47,049 nt of DNA from Hyphomicrobiales bacterium (lineage in GTDB: Bacteria; Pseudomonadota; Alphaproteobacteria; Rhizobiales; Devosiaceae), in NCBI GenBank assembly GCA_900470445.1, contig UCAU01000007.1, positions 1 to 47,049 on the forward strand, in the 5' to 3' direction. This document shows, piece by piece, positions 34,802 through 43,466 of this stretch. The notes beneath the pieces were generated by a model. It made no database searches. It was not told the DNA's origin and saw only the letters and a program-made list of their open reading frames with translations. The first letter of the stretch is position 1. Each line of letters starts with the position of its first letter. The translations under genes were made by a program, and so were the position numbers.

Positions 34802-35806
34802 TTACCCCGCCAGCCCGTGCGCTTCGGCCAGCCCCGTCAGGTCCACCAGCGGCCGTGCGCCGATATGGCTGATTACTTCCGACGCCGCCAGGCACCCGGT
34901 CTTGAGGGCCGATTCCATGGTCTGCCCGCGCGCCATGCCCAGCAGGAACCCCGAGGCAAACAGGTCGCCCGCGCCGGTGGCATCGACCACCTTGTCGACC
35001 GGAAAGGCCGGCACCGAGGTGATCTCGCCATTATAGATCGCCATGGCCCCGTCGGCGCCCATGGTGATGGCGGCAAGCTCAGCATCCTTGGCGATTTCGC
35101 GCACCGCTTCGCCCAGATCGTCGGTCTGGTACAGCGATTTGAGCTCATGCACATTGGCAAAGACATAGTCGATGGTCTTGGAACGGATCAGATCCAGGAA
35201 TTCGGCGCGATAGCGGTCGACGCAGAACGGGTCTGAGAGCGTAAAGGCCGCGGCGCGCTCATTCTTGTGCGCGTAATGCGCGGCCAGCACGAAAGCCTTC
35301 TTGGCCTCGACCGGGTCCCACAAAAAGCCTTCCATATAGGTGATGGCGGCCGCGCCGATCTCGTCGGGGCGGATATCGGCCTCGGTCAATTGGTGGCAGG
35401 CGCCCAGATATGTGTTCATGGTGCGCTCGCCATCCTCGCTGAGGAAGATCATCGAGCGGGCCGTCAGCGCGCCATTCTTGAGGCGGCTGGTGCTGTAATG
35501 CACGCCGATGGCGTCCAGATCGCTTTCAAACACGTCGCCCAGCGGATCATCGGCCACCTTGCCAACAAAGGCAGCGCGGCCACCCAGCGAGGCGACGCCG
35601 GCGGCGGTATTGGCGGCCGAGCCGCCTGAAATCTGCTGCCGGGTCAGCGGCATCTTGCCGTAAAGGTCCTCGGCCCGATCGGTATCGATCAGGTGCATGA
35701 TGCCCTCGCTCATGCCTTCGCGTTCGATAAATCCCGCCTCGACCGGCGCGATGATGTCGACAATCGCATTGCCGATGGTGAGGACGTCAAAACGGGAATG
35801 GGACAT
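34802..35806 (-). CDS. PfkB-family kinase, probable adenosine kinase
   Basis: 334 aa. A ribokinase fold: the N-terminal FDVLTIGNAIVDIIA, the first PfkB signature around SGGSAANTAAGVASLGG (60-76), and the second signature VDATGAGDLFASGFLLG with D281 as catalytic base in the anion hole. NVHELKSLY is typical of the adenosine-kinase-like alphaproteobacterial subgroup. I start at MSHSRFDVL; an upstream ATG adds a basic 22-residue extension that looks non-coding. Purine salvage is the likely role, but other sugars cannot be ruled out. Confidence 0.88.
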   Translation of the reverse strand: MSHSRFDVLTIGNAIVDIIAPVEAGFIEREGMSEGIMHLIDTDRAEDLYGKMPLTRQQISGGSAANTAAGVASLGGRAAFVGKVADDPLGDVFESDLDAIGVHYSTSRLKNGALTARSMIFLSEDGERTMNTYLGACHQLTEADIRPDEIGAAAITYMEGFLWDPVEAKKAFVLAAHYAHKNERAAAFTLSDPFCVDRYRAEFLDLIRSKTIDYVFANVHELKSLYQTDDLGEAVREIAKDAELAAITMGADGAMAIYNGEITSVPAFPVDKVVDATGAGDLFASGFLLGMARGQTMESALKTGCLAASEVISHIGARPLVDLTGLAEAHGLAG

Positions 35807-35875
35807 GAAAAGGGTCCGCCGGTGAGGAAATTTTCCGACGCCCGGTTTAGACGGGCAGCGGCGCCGGGGCAAGTC

Positions 35876-36439
35876 TTACAGATGCTCAACGATCTCCGCG
35901 ATCAGTGCCTCGGTGTCCTCTCCAGCCCTTATCGCGATCTGGCCATCGAGCAGCAGCACCGCCAGCCCATGCACTCTTGCCCAGGCGGCCAGCGCGGCAA
36001 TGCGGCCGGTTTTGGTGTCGCCGCCGCTGATATGGCGCAGCGTGTCGAAGGCCGCGTCGGCGGCCATGCGCAGGCCGGGGCGGCCATCCTTTTTGAGCTG
36101 GGGCGAGAACATCAGCCGGAAAAGATTGGCATTGTCGAGCGCGAACAGCACATAGGTCTTGCCCATGGCCGCCATCAGATCGGGCGGATTGGTGAGGGGA
36201 ATGGCCTCCATCGCCGCAGTGAAGCGCTGGAAGCCGGTGACGGCCAATGCCTCGAGCAAAGCCGCCCGGCTATCGAAATGGCGGTAGGGCGCCGCCGCCG
36301 AGACACCGACCGCGCGGGCCAGGTCGCGCAGGCCCAGCCCCGCCTCGCCATCGCGCTCAAGAATAGTCAGCGCCGCTTCGAGCAGAGCCTGGCGCAGATT
36401 GCCGTGATGATAGGGCGCGTTTGATGATGATGTTGACAT
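35876..36439 (-). CDS. TetR/AcrR-family repressor
   Basis: 187 aa. The N-terminal TetR helix-turn-helix (residues 14-60: RQALLEAALTILERDGE, LRDLARAVGVSAAAPYRHFDSR) precedes an all-helical ligand domain of the WHG type. It diverges from the DUF2214 membrane protein gene. Two 19-bp palindromes in the 60-bp gap (36430-36448 and 36461-36479) look like its operators. One covers its own start codon, implying autoregulation. The ligand is unknown. Confidence 0.9.
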   Translation of the reverse strand: MSTSSSNAPYHHGNLRQALLEAALTILERDGEAGLGLRDLARAVGVSAAAPYRHFDSRAALLEALAVTGFQRFTAAMEAIPLTNPPDLMAAMGKTYVLFALDNANLFRLMFSPQLKKDGRPGLRMAADAAFDTLRHISGGDTKTGRIAALAAWARVHGLAVLLLDGQIAIRAGEDTEALIAEIVEHL

Positions 36440-36448
36440 TGATCACAT
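36430..36448. promoter_or_regulatory. Operator-like palindrome 1 (TetR gene start)
   Basis: ATGTTGACATTGATCACAT, an imperfect palindrome with ends ATGT/ACAT and centre CAnTG. It overlaps the TetR start codon. It matches site 2 in inverted orientation at 15 of 19 positions, centre to centre 31 bp (about three helical turns). Confidence 0.6.
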
Positions 36449-36460
36449 GAAGGAGCAGAT

Positions 36461-36479
36461 ATGTGAGCATTGATAACAT
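36461..36479. promoter_or_regulatory. Operator-like palindrome 2 (DUF2214 gene side)
   Basis: ATGTGAGCATTGATAACAT, a better palindrome (ATGTnAnCAwTGnTnACAT), ending 20 bases before the DUF2214 start codon, so bound repressor would block that gene. Confidence 0.6.
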
Positions 36480-36499
36480 AGAGCGTTGAGGGCTCGCAA

Positions 36500-36955
36500 A
36501 TGGATATCGGACTGATCCTGGCCATCGCGCACCATCTGGCGGTGTTCACCCTCGTCGGCATCATCGCCGCCGAATTTGCCCTGCTGCGGCCGGGCATTGC
36601 CGGCACCCGCCTCAGCCAGCTGGCGCGGATTGACGGCGCCTATGGCGGCGTCGCCACGCTGGTGATCGTTGTCGGCTTCACCCGCGTCTTCTTCGGCGGC
36701 GTGGAGGCGAGCTATTACCTGACCAATTTCGCCTTCTGGGCCAAGATGGCGGCCTTTGTCGTCGTGGGCCTGCTCTCGATCCAGCCGACCCTGTCGCTGC
36801 TGCGCTGGCGCAAGCGCCTGGCCAGCGAACCGGATTTCACGCCACCTGCCGGCGAAATCGCCGCAAGTCGCAAGTTCCTGCATGGCGAAGTGGCCATCCT
36901 GGTGCTGATCCCGATTTTCGCGGCGGCCATGGCGCGGGGCTATGGCGTGGCCTAA
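36500..36955 (+). CDS. DUF2214-family integral membrane protein
   Basis: 151 aa with four hydrophobic helices: ILAIAHHLAVFTLVGIIAAEF (with a HH pair in the first helix), GGVATLVIVVGFTRVFFGG, FWAKMAAFVVVGLLSIQP and AILVLIPIFAAAMARGYG. The buried His residues hint at metal or heme binding, but this is inference. GAGGGCTCGCAA precedes the ATG. It is likely the regulated target of the divergent TetR-type repressor. Its last four bases overlap the convergent nth gene. Confidence 0.83.
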   Translation: MDIGLILAIAHHLAVFTLVGIIAAEFALLRPGIAGTRLSQLARIDGAYGGVATLVIVVGFTRVFFGGVEASYYLTNFAFWAKMAAFVVVGLLSIQPTLSLLRWRKRLASEPDFTPPAGEIAASRKFLHGEVAILVLIPIFAAAMARGYGVA

Positions 36956-37626
36956 CTGCCCCGGGGCAGCGGCGTCTTGGGCTCGAACCGGCACCATTGC
37001 GCAATCGCGCAGCGCCAGCATTCGGGCTTGCGCGCCTTGCAGACATAGCGCCCGTGCAGGATCAGCCAATGGTGCGCATGCAACAGATATTGCGGCGGGA
37101 TCACCTTGAGCAGCGCCTGTTCCACCGCCAGCGGCGTCGCGCCCGGCGCCAGTCCCGTGCGGTTGCCGACGCGGAACAGATGGGTGTCCACCGCAATGGT
37201 AGGCTGCTTGAACCAGATATTGAGCACCACATTGGCCGTCTTGCGGCCAACGCCGGGCAGGGCCTCCAGCGCCTCGCGATCCTCCGGCACTTCGCCATTG
37301 TGCCGCTCCAGCAGCAATTGGCTCAGCGCAAAGACATTCTTGGCCTTGGTGCGGAACAGGCCAATGGTCTTGATCTCAGCTTCGATTTGCTCCTGGCCCA
37401 AAGCCACCATGGCCGCCGGGGAGGGCGCCAGCTCGAACAGGCGCTTGGTCGCCTTGTTGACGCCGGCGTCCGTCGCCTGCGCCGACAGCACCACCGCCAC
37501 CAACAGGGTAAAAGCATTGATGTAATCGAGCTCGCCCTTGGGCTCCGGCTCGATCTCATGGAACCGGGCGAAGATGGCTTCGACATCGGCTTTGGGCAGG
37601 CTCTTCACTTTTTTCGCCACAGCCAT
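36952..37626 (-). CDS. nth: Endonuclease III
   Basis: 224 aa. A DNA glycosylase/AP lyase for oxidised pyrimidines. The helix-hairpin-helix LPGVGRKTANVVL contains the catalytic K129, with D147 in VDTHLFRV. The [4Fe-4S] cluster motif C196-x6-C203-x2-C206-x5-C212 is intact. The start at MAVAKKVKSL follows CGAGAGA; the open frame continues 91 codons upstream but overlaps the DUF2244 gene and is unlike Nth. It shares a short intergenic region with the divergent DUF2244 gene. Confidence 0.97.
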   Translation of the reverse strand: MAVAKKVKSLPKADVEAIFARFHEIEPEPKGELDYINAFTLLVAVVLSAQATDAGVNKATKRLFELAPSPAAMVALGQEQIEAEIKTIGLFRTKAKNVFALSQLLLERHNGEVPEDREALEALPGVGRKTANVVLNIWFKQPTIAVDTHLFRVGNRTGLAPGATPLAVEQALLKVIPPQYLLHAHHWLILHGRYVCKARKPECWRCAIAQWCRFEPKTPLPRGS

Positions 37627-37672
37627 TCTCTCGACACTGATTCTGCGCCTATAGTCTTTCCCAGAGACAGCC

Positions 37673-38155
37673 ATGCCGATGCAAGCCACAACCACTTCGC
37701 CGCTGTTTGCCGCCGAGCTGACCCCCCATCGTACGCTGGGACGGGGGGGAATGCAGCTTGTCGTCGCCCTGGTGATTCTGCTGATCCTGTCGCCGCTGCT
37801 GCTGGCCCTCTCGGCCGGTGTCGGACCGCTGCTCGGCTTTATCGTGCTCGACATGATCGCCATTGGCGCGACCCTGCTGCTCTCCTCGCGCCAGGGCAAG
37901 AAGCGCGAGATCGTCCGGCTATGGTCCGATCAGCTCGAAGTGGTGAGCGTCGATGCCAAGGGCGATCGGGTGCTGCGCCGGTTCAATCCCAATGCCGTGC
38001 GGCTGGTGCTCGATCGGGACGTCAATGAAAAGACCCTGGCGCTGCGCCTGCGCGCCAATCGGGACGAAATGGAAATCGGGGCGTTTCTGAATGGCGACGA
38101 CAAGGCCAGTTTCGCCAAGGCGTTCGGTACGGCCCTGCGCAAGGCGCGGGCGTGA
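37673..38155 (+). CDS. DUF2244-family membrane protein
   Basis: 160 aa. Two adjacent transmembrane helices (about residues 26-66: MQLVVALVILLILSPLLLALSAG and LLGFIVLDMIAIGATLLLSS) follow a short N-terminus with the LTPHRTLG motif. A C-terminal cytoplasmic domain carries IVRLWSDQLEVV, FNPNAVRLVLDRD and IGAFLNGDDKASFAKAF, the hallmark region of DUF2244. Function unknown. Two ATGs (37673, 37679) are possible starts, neither with a strong ribosome site. Confidence 0.85.
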   Translation: MPMQATTTSPLFAAELTPHRTLGRGGMQLVVALVILLILSPLLLALSAGVGPLLGFIVLDMIAIGATLLLSSRQGKKREIVRLWSDQLEVVSVDAKGDRVLRRFNPNAVRLVLDRDVNEKTLALRLRANRDEMEIGAFLNGDDKASFAKAFGTALRKARA

Positions 38156-38233
38156 GCCGTCAAAATCGGGTCGCTTTGGCTGATCCAAATGCCTAGATCA
38201 AGCCATGACAAAAAACCGATCATGGGTGTCCCG

Positions 38234-39103
38234 ATGAACCAGATCATGCCCCTTACGCCCGATAGTGATTACGAAACCATCCAGGCCGCCATCCGCTATC
38301 TGAGCGAAAATGGTCCGGACGTCGCCGACCTGCCGCGCTTTGCCCGCACGCTGGGGCTGACCGAGCGGCAGCTGACCGGCCTGTTCCGCCGCTGGTGCGG
38401 CCTCTCGCCCAAGAGCTTTGCCCAGGCCGTGGCGCTCGACCATGCCAAGAGTCTGCTGCGCGCCAGGGAAAGCGTGCTCGACACCACTTATGAAGTGGGT
38501 CTCAGCTCGACCTCGCGGCTGCATGATCTGTTCGTCGCCTATGAAGCCATGCCGCCGGGGATTTTCCGCGCTGGTGGGGCAGGGCTGGACATGGTCTGGG
38601 GCGTCGGCCCGTCGCCCTTTGGCCTCGCCGTGGTCACCGCCACCGAATATGGCATGTCGGGCCTGGGCTTTGCCGATGCGAATACTACGGTGGAACAGGC
38701 TTTCGAAGACCTGGCCAATCGCTGGCCCAATGCCCGCTTTACCCGCAATGACGCCAAGGTCGCGCCGATGATCGCCCAGGCCTTCGATCCGGCCCGCTGG
38801 TCGGCCGACCGCCCGGTGCGGGTGGTGCTGATCGGGACCGATTTCGAGGTCAAGGTCTGGGAGACGCTGCTCAAGATTCCAGTGGGCCAGGCGACGACCT
38901 ATTCGGCAGTCGCCAATCATATCGGCCGCCCCACCGCATCTCGCGCAGTGGGCGCGGCGGTGGGCAAGAACCCGATCAGCTTCGTCGTGCCCTGCCATCG
39001 CGTGGTGGGCACATCAGGCGCACTGACCGGCTATCACTGGGGCGTGCCGCGCAAGCGGGCGATTCTCGGCTGGGAAGCCGGCGTGATTTCCGCCGCGCAT
39101 TAA
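38234..39103 (+). CDS. HTH/methylated-DNA-protein cysteine methyltransferase (Ada-like)
   Basis: 289 aa. The N-terminal AraC-type helix-turn-helix (about 12-112, with FARTLGLTERQLTGLFRRW and GLSSTSRLHDLF) is fused to an O6-alkylguanine alkyltransferase. It has the acceptor C254 in VVPCHRVVG, the Asn hinge in the preceding helix region (SRAVGAAVGKNPIS) and YHWGVPRKRAIL. The N-terminal zinc/phosphotriester domain of E. coli Ada is absent, so it cannot sense methyl-phosphotriesters that way. In-frame ATGs also exist at 38189 and 38222; I prefer 38234 for length. nth and DUF2244 precede it, so two DNA-repair genes are close. Confidence 0.9.
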   Translation: MNQIMPLTPDSDYETIQAAIRYLSENGPDVADLPRFARTLGLTERQLTGLFRRWCGLSPKSFAQAVALDHAKSLLRARESVLDTTYEVGLSSTSRLHDLFVAYEAMPPGIFRAGGAGLDMVWGVGPSPFGLAVVTATEYGMSGLGFADANTTVEQAFEDLANRWPNARFTRNDAKVAPMIAQAFDPARWSADRPVRVVLIGTDFEVKVWETLLKIPVGQATTYSAVANHIGRPTASRAVGAAVGKNPISFVVPCHRVVGTSGALTGYHWGVPRKRAILGWEAGVISAAH

Positions 39104-39117
39104 GTTTCACGTGAATC
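39104..39117 (+). promoter_or_regulatory. parS-like motif, copy 6
   Basis: GTTTCACGTGAATC starting on the base after the stop codon of the HTH-alkyltransferase gene. One GANTC site. Confidence 0.45.
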
Positions 39118-39130
39118 CACGGGCTCGGAG

Positions 39131-39246
39131 TACCCCCTCCTAGCCTCCCCCTGATAGGGGGAGGAACGTGCCGGTGGTTGGGACTCTATCGTGTTGCAAG
39201 AGTGGAGAGATTCCTCCCCCTATCAGGGGGAGGTTAGATGGGGGTA
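39131..39246. repeat. 116-bp palindromic element with 36-bp inverted ends
   Basis: The ends 39131-39166 and 39211-39246 are inverted copies (33 of 36 positions). They start TACCCCC and each contains its own hairpin, CCTCCCCCTGATAGGGGGAGG. The 44-bp centre is unique. No coding capacity; MITE- or REP-like. It separates two convergent genes. Confidence 0.85.
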
Positions 39247-39252
39247 TCCCCC

Positions 39253-39867
39253 TTAAATCTCGATCCGCGCTTCGAGCTGGCCTTCAGTCCCGATATTATA
39301 AACCGTGGGCTGCCCGGTCGCGATTTCGCGCTTCAGGATCTGTTCGGGCGTCAGCCCCTCGATCGCCATCACCAGCGCCCGCAGCGAATTGCCGTGAGCA
39401 GCAATCAGGATAGTCTTGCCGGCCTTCAGCAGCGGCAAGATTTCAGCCTCGTAATAGGGCAGGGTGCGCGCCGCCGTATCCTTGAGGCTCTCACCACCGG
39501 GCGGGGGCACATCGAACGAGCGACGCCAGATCAGCACCTGTTCCTCGCCCCATTTTTCGCGGGCGTCATCCTTGTTGAGGCCCGACAGGTCGCCATAATC
39601 ACGCTCGTTCAGCGCAATATTGCGGGTGATGGTGACGTTGAGAATGTCCATCTCCTCCAGCATCAGGTCCAGCGTGTGCTGGGCGCGGCGCAGGGCGGAG
39701 GTGTAATAGAGATCGGGCACGATGCCCTTGGCCTTGAGCGCCTTGCCGGTGGCGCGGGCTTCGCCAATGCCCTTTTCGGTCAGGTCCGGATTGCGCCAGC
39801 CGGTAAACAGGTTCTTGAGGTTCCACTCGCTTTCGCCGTGGCGCACGAGGATCAGGGTGCCGGTCAT
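39253..39867 (-). CDS. gpmA: 2,3-bisphosphoglycerate-dependent phosphoglycerate mutase
   Basis: 204 aa. It interconverts 2- and 3-phosphoglycerate. [12 protein letters not shown] carries the phosphorylated H10, [14 protein letters not shown] the substrate loop, [14 protein letters not shown] a phosphate Arg, [11 protein letters not shown] the Glu, and [11 protein letters not shown] the second His. It is shorter than the E. coli enzyme (250 aa), as in other alphaproteobacteria that lack part of the C-terminal region. It lies directly downstream of dapB on the same strand (17-bp gap), so the two are probably co-transcribed. Confidence 0.95.
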   Translation of the reverse strand: MTGTLILVRHGESEWNLKNLFTGWRNPDLTEKGIGEARATGKALKAKGIVPDLYYTSALRRAQHTLDLMLEEMDILNVTITRNIALNERDYGDLSGLNKDDAREKWGEEQVLIWRRSFDVPPPGGESLKDTAARTLPYYEAEILPLLKAGKTILIAAHGNSLRALVMAIEGLTPEQILKREIATGQPTVYNIGTEGQLEARIEI

Positions 39868-39884
39868 TTGGGAATTGTCCTTGT

Positions 39885-40697
39885 TCAGTCGGTAAGGCCG
39901 AGCACGTCGACCATTGAATAAAGGCCCGGCTTCTGCCCATGGGCCCAGAGCACGGCGCGGGCGGCGCCATTGGCGTAGATGGTGCGGTCTTCCGCCTTGT
40001 GGTTGAGCTCGATGCGCTCGGAGGGCCCAGCCAGGATCACCATGTGATCGCCGATCACCGTGCCGCCGCGCAAAGCCGTGAACCCAATGGTGCCGGGCTC
40101 GCGGGCGCCGGTATGGCCATCGCGGCCACTGACCTTCTTGTCCTTGAGCGACACATTGCGGCCCAGGGCTGCGGCCTCGCCCAGCATGAGTGCAGTGCCC
40201 GAAGGCGCATCGACCTTTTTGGCGTGGTGCATTTCAAAGATTTCGACGTCGTAATCGGCCAAGGCCGCCGCAGCCTGGCGCACCAGATTGGTCAGCACCA
40301 CCATGCCCATGGAGAAATTGCCGGACTTGACGATGCGCGCACCGGCGGCACCAGAGGCAACAATCGCCGCGTCGTCGGCTTCCGAGCAGCCGGTCGTGCC
40401 GATGATATGAACGAGACCACGCGCGGCGGCCTTTTGCGCCAGGGCAACGCTGGCGCCGGGCGCCGTGAAATCGATGATCGCATCGGCGCCATCGAGAACG
40501 GCGTCAATATCGTCGGTGATGGCGACACCCAAGGCGTCCCCACCCACGAACGAGCCGGCATCCTTGCCGATCGCGGCAGAGCCGGGCCGGTCGATGGCGG
40601 CATGCAGCAGCAGATCGGGGTGATTGGCGATGGCTTTGATATTGGCCACGCCCATGCGCCCGCCAGCACCCGCCACGATCACCTTCAGCTGCGTCAT
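39885..40697 (-). CDS. dapB: 4-hydroxy-tetrahydrodipicolinate reductase
   Basis: 270 aa. The NAD(P)H-dependent step of lysine/diaminopimelate synthesis. The nucleotide loop is [16 protein letters not shown], the substrate site [10 protein letters not shown] and [11 protein letters not shown], and the catalytic signature [18 protein letters not shown] includes the general-acid His and Lys. The start at MTQLKVIV has TGGAGATGGACG upstream; an ATG 19 codons earlier is rejected as non-homologous sequence. It leads a two-gene unit with gpmA. Confidence 0.97.
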   Translation of the reverse strand: MTQLKVIVAGAGGRMGVANIKAIANHPDLLLHAAIDRPGSAAIGKDAGSFVGGDALGVAITDDIDAVLDGADAIIDFTAPGASVALAQKAAARGLVHIIGTTGCSEADDAAIVASGAAGARIVKSGNFSMGMVVLTNLVRQAAAALADYDVEIFEMHHAKKVDAPSGTALMLGEAAALGRNVSLKDKKVSGRDGHTGAREPGTIGFTALRGGTVIGDHMVILAGPSERIELNHKAEDRTIYANGAARAVLWAHGQKPGLYSMVDVLGLTD

Positions 40698-40816
40698 CGT
40701 CCATCTCCAAACAGTCACGTCGGCTATAGCAGCGACCGCTGCAAACGCCAACACCGCTACCGGAACACAATGAGCGTGTTAATGTTGGAAAAACGCAGAC
40801 CAAATCAGGACGCGAC

Positions 40817-41167
40817 ATGACCATCACCAACGCCCTGGCCGGCATTGCCGTGGAAGACATTGGCGAGGCGATCGACTTTTACGAGCGCCTGTTCGGCCGC
40901 ATGCCGGACGCCAGACCGATCAATGATGTAGCCGAATGGAAGACGCCCGGCGGCGGCTGGATCCAGGTGTTCACCGATGCCGACCGCGCCGGCGCCTCGG
41001 CGCTGACCCTGGTGGTCGATGACATTGCCGAGGAACTGGGCCGGCTCAGCTTGCACGGCATCGTGCCAGTCGCCAAGGCCATCGGCGACTTCTTCAAGAC
41101 CGCCAAGTTCCGCGACCCCGACGGCAATCAGATCGTGCTGAGCCAACCGCAACACGGGACTTATTGA
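40817..41167 (+). CDS. VOC-superfamily (glyoxalase-like) protein
   Basis: 116 aa. One VOC unit pair: the N-terminal GIAVEDIGEAIDFYERLFG, and the C-terminal FRDPDGNQIVLSQP, whose usual metal-binding Glu position is occupied by QIVL rather than an acid (DPDGN-x-x). It may therefore not bind metal in the standard way. Small stand-alone VOC proteins have very varied roles, so no substrate is proposed. No clear operon partner; a mosaic repeat follows. Confidence 0.8.
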   Translation: MTITNALAGIAVEDIGEAIDFYERLFGRMPDARPINDVAEWKTPGGGWIQVFTDADRAGASALTLVVDDIAEELGRLSLHGIVPVAKAIGDFFKTAKFRDPDGNQIVLSQPQHGTY

Positions 41168-41180
41168 AGGGCGTTCTTTC

Positions 41181-41366
41181 TTCCCCTCGCCCCTTGAGGG
41201 AGAGGGACAGATCATTCTTCGTTCAGAAGAATGATCAGGGTGAGGGGTGCTGCGCTCTCCCATGCCAGAAATGCAGCAGTAAGAGACCCCTCATCCCAAC
41301 CGAAATTCGCCTTCGCGAATTCGGTGTCCCTCCGCGGCACCTTCTCCCTCAAGGGGAGAAGGGGGA
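41181..41366. repeat. Mosaic palindromic repeat, copy 4 (inverted)
   Basis: The same modules as copy 3 in opposite order. It has hairpin GATCATTCTTC-GTTCA-GAAGAATGATC (41210-41236; the loop reads TGAAC on the other strand) and hairpin ACCGAAATTCGC-CTTC-GCGAATTCGGT (41299-41325). It separates the convergent VOC and coaA genes. Confidence 0.78.
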
Positions 41367-41375
41367 AGGTGGGAC

Positions 41376-42323
41376 CTAAACCCGCCGCAACTGCACATCC
41401 TCAATCAGATGATCCCGGCCCTTCTTGAGCACCAGATCAGCCCGCCCGCGGGTCGGCAGCACGTTCTCAAGCAGATTGGGCAGGTTGATCGTCCGCCAGA
41501 TCATGCGGCCGAAGCTTTCCGCCTCGGCCTCGCTCATTTCCGCGATGCGGCGGAAATAGGAGGTCGGGTCCTTGAATGCGGTCTCGCGCAGGCGGAAGAA
41601 GCGCTCGAGATACCAGCCTTCGAGATCATCGGTATCGGCGTCGATATAGACCGAGAAATCCAGATAATCCGAAGCAAAGACGATGGGCTTGCCGTTCCTG
41701 GGTAGCTCGCCGGGCTGCAGGATATTGAGCCCTTCGACGATCAGGATATCGGGCCGGTCGACCACGACTTCCCCGCCCGGCACCACGTCATAGACCAGGT
41801 GCGAATAGACCGGCACCTTGACATTGCCCTTGCCCGATTTGATGTCGGACAGGAAGGCCACGAACCGCCCGCGATCATAGCTTTCGGGAAAGCCCTTGCG
41901 CTCCATGATGCCGCGCTCGGTCAGCACCGCATTGGGATACAAAAACCCGTCCGTGGTAACGAGATCAACCTTGGGACTCGAGGGCCAGCGCTGCAGCAGT
42001 GCCTGCAGGATACGCGCCGTAGTGGATTTGCCCACCGCCACCGACCCGGCTACCCCGATGATGAAGGGCACTTTCTGGTCGGGGGTCTCGAGGAACCGCG
42101 CCGACACATTATGCAGGCCCTGAATGGCCTCGACATAGAATGACAGCAGGCGCGTCAGCGGCAGATAGACTTCCTCGGCTTCTTCCAGCGAGATTGGATC
42201 GGACAGGGTGCGCAGCCGGGCGACATCCTCGCGGGTCAGCGTCATCGGCTCGTCGGCCCGCAAGGCGGACCACTCCGCCTTGGTGAAGTGATGGTAAGGG
42301 GCGGGCGCCTTGCGCTTGCTCAT
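41376..42323 (-). CDS. coaA: Type I pantothenate kinase
   Basis: 315 aa. First and regulatory step of coenzyme A synthesis. The P-loop is [19 protein letters not shown] (K99). [14 protein letters not shown] and [12 protein letters not shown] follow, and the CoA-sensitive region [28 protein letters not shown] is intact. It begins directly at the end of hisE, so it is the last gene of the his transcription unit, as in several alphaproteobacteria. Confidence 0.97.
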   Translation of the reverse strand: MSKRKAPAPYHHFTKAEWSALRADEPMTLTREDVARLRTLSDPISLEEAEEVYLPLTRLLSFYVEAIQGLHNVSARFLETPDQKVPFIIGVAGSVAVGKSTTARILQALLQRWPSSPKVDLVTTDGFLYPNAVLTERGIMERKGFPESYDRGRFVAFLSDIKSGKGNVKVPVYSHLVYDVVPGGEVVVDRPDILIVEGLNILQPGELPRNGKPIVFASDYLDFSVYIDADTDDLEGWYLERFFRLRETAFKDPTSYFRRIAEMSEAEAESFGRMIWRTINLPNLLENVLPTRGRADLVLKKGRDHLIEDVQLRRV

Positions 42324-42647
42324 TCAGTTGGAATCCTTGCGGCCGGCCTTTTCGGCGAGGCCGGATTGGGCGGTGCGGGCATCGAGTTCGGCCATGACAT
42401 CGTCCAGCGCCACGCCGGAAGCGCGCAGCAGCACCAGCAGGTGATAGAGTACGTCCGCGGCTTCCTTGGTCAATTCGGGCTTGTCGCGCGAGACGGCGGC
42501 GATCACCGCTTCGGTGGCCTCCTCGCCCAGCTTTTGCGCGCATTTCTCGATGCCGCGCGCGATCAGCTTGGCCGTATAGCTTTCATCAGGCGAAGCCGCA
42601 GCGCGCAAAGCCAGGCGCTGGTCAAGAGTTTCAAGAGTCATGGGCAT
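42324..42647 (-). CDS. hisE: Phosphoribosyl-ATP pyrophosphatase
   Basis: 107 aa. Second step of histidine synthesis. MazG-like all-helical fold: [13 protein letters not shown] supplies the acidic metal site and [16 protein letters not shown] the second. The start ([10 protein letters not shown]) is set by TTGGAGGCATTC upstream and gives the family length. It is a stand-alone HisE, not fused to HisI; hisI is not in the window. Confidence 0.95.
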   Translation of the reverse strand: MPMTLETLDQRLALRAAASPDESYTAKLIARGIEKCAQKLGEEATEAVIAAVSRDKPELTKEAADVLYHLLVLLRASGVALDDVMAELDARTAQSGLAEKAGRKDSN

Positions 42648-42668
42648 GAATGCCTCCAATGCCGTCAA

Positions 42669-43466
42669 TCAGGCCGCGCGGTCCAGCCGCACATCCACGC
42701 CATGCTCGCGCAGATAATGCTTGGCCTGGGGAATGGTGAAGGTGCCGAAGTGGAAGATCGACGCGGCCAGCACGGCGCTGGCATGGCCTTGCTTCACCCC
42801 ATCGACCAGGTCCTGCAGGCTGCCGACCCCGCCCGAAGCGATGACCGGCACTTCCACCGCATCGGCAATGGCCCGGGTCAGCGCCAGATCGAACCCCGAT
42901 TTGGTACCGTCGCGGTCCATCGAGGTCACCAACAGTTCGCCCGCGCCGCGTTCGACCATGCGCATAGCAAATTCCACCGCGTCGAGGCCCGATGCCTTGC
43001 GCCCGCCATGGGTGAAAATTTCCCACTCGCTGCGATTGTCGCCACCGACGCGCTGGTCGAGCCGCTGCTTGGCATCGACCGAAACGACGATGCATTGATT
43101 GCCGAATTTGTCCGCCGCCCGTTCGATGAAATCGGGATCGTTTACCGCCGCCGAATTGATCGCGACCTTGTCGGCCCCCGCCAGCAGCAGTTTGCGGATA
43201 TCCTCGATCGAGCGGACGCCACCCCCCACCGTTACCGGCATAAAGCAATGTTCGGCCGTGCGCGCCACCACGTCGAAAATGGTGTCGCGGCCTTCATGGC
43301 TTGCGGTGATGTCGAGAAAGGTCAGCTCGTCGGCGCCCGCCGCATCATAGGCAATGGCAGCCGCCACCGGGTCACCGGCATCGATCAGATCGACAAATTG
43401 CACGCCCTTGACCACGCGGCCGCCCATCACGTCAAGGCAGGGGATCAGGCGGGTCTTGAGACTCAT
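42669..43466 (-). CDS. hisF: Imidazole glycerol phosphate synthase, cyclase subunit
   Basis: 265 aa. With HisH it makes imidazole glycerol phosphate and AICAR. Half-barrel repeats: the N-terminal [16 protein letters not shown] (catalytic Asp in CLDV), [28 protein letters not shown] (second catalytic Asp), [13 protein letters not shown] and [15 protein letters not shown]. Its ATG overlaps the stop of the 108-aa membrane protein gene. Confidence 0.98.
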   Translation of the reverse strand: MSLKTRLIPCLDVMGGRVVKGVQFVDLIDAGDPVAAAIAYDAAGADELTFLDITASHEGRDTIFDVVARTAEHCFMPVTVGGGVRSIEDIRKLLLAGADKVAINSAAVNDPDFIERAADKFGNQCIVVSVDAKQRLDQRVGGDNRSEWEIFTHGGRKASGLDAVEFAMRMVERGAGELLVTSMDRDGTKSGFDLALTRAIADAVEVPVIASGGVGSLQDLVDGVKQGHASAVLAASIFHFGTFTIPQAKHYLREHGVDVRLDRAA

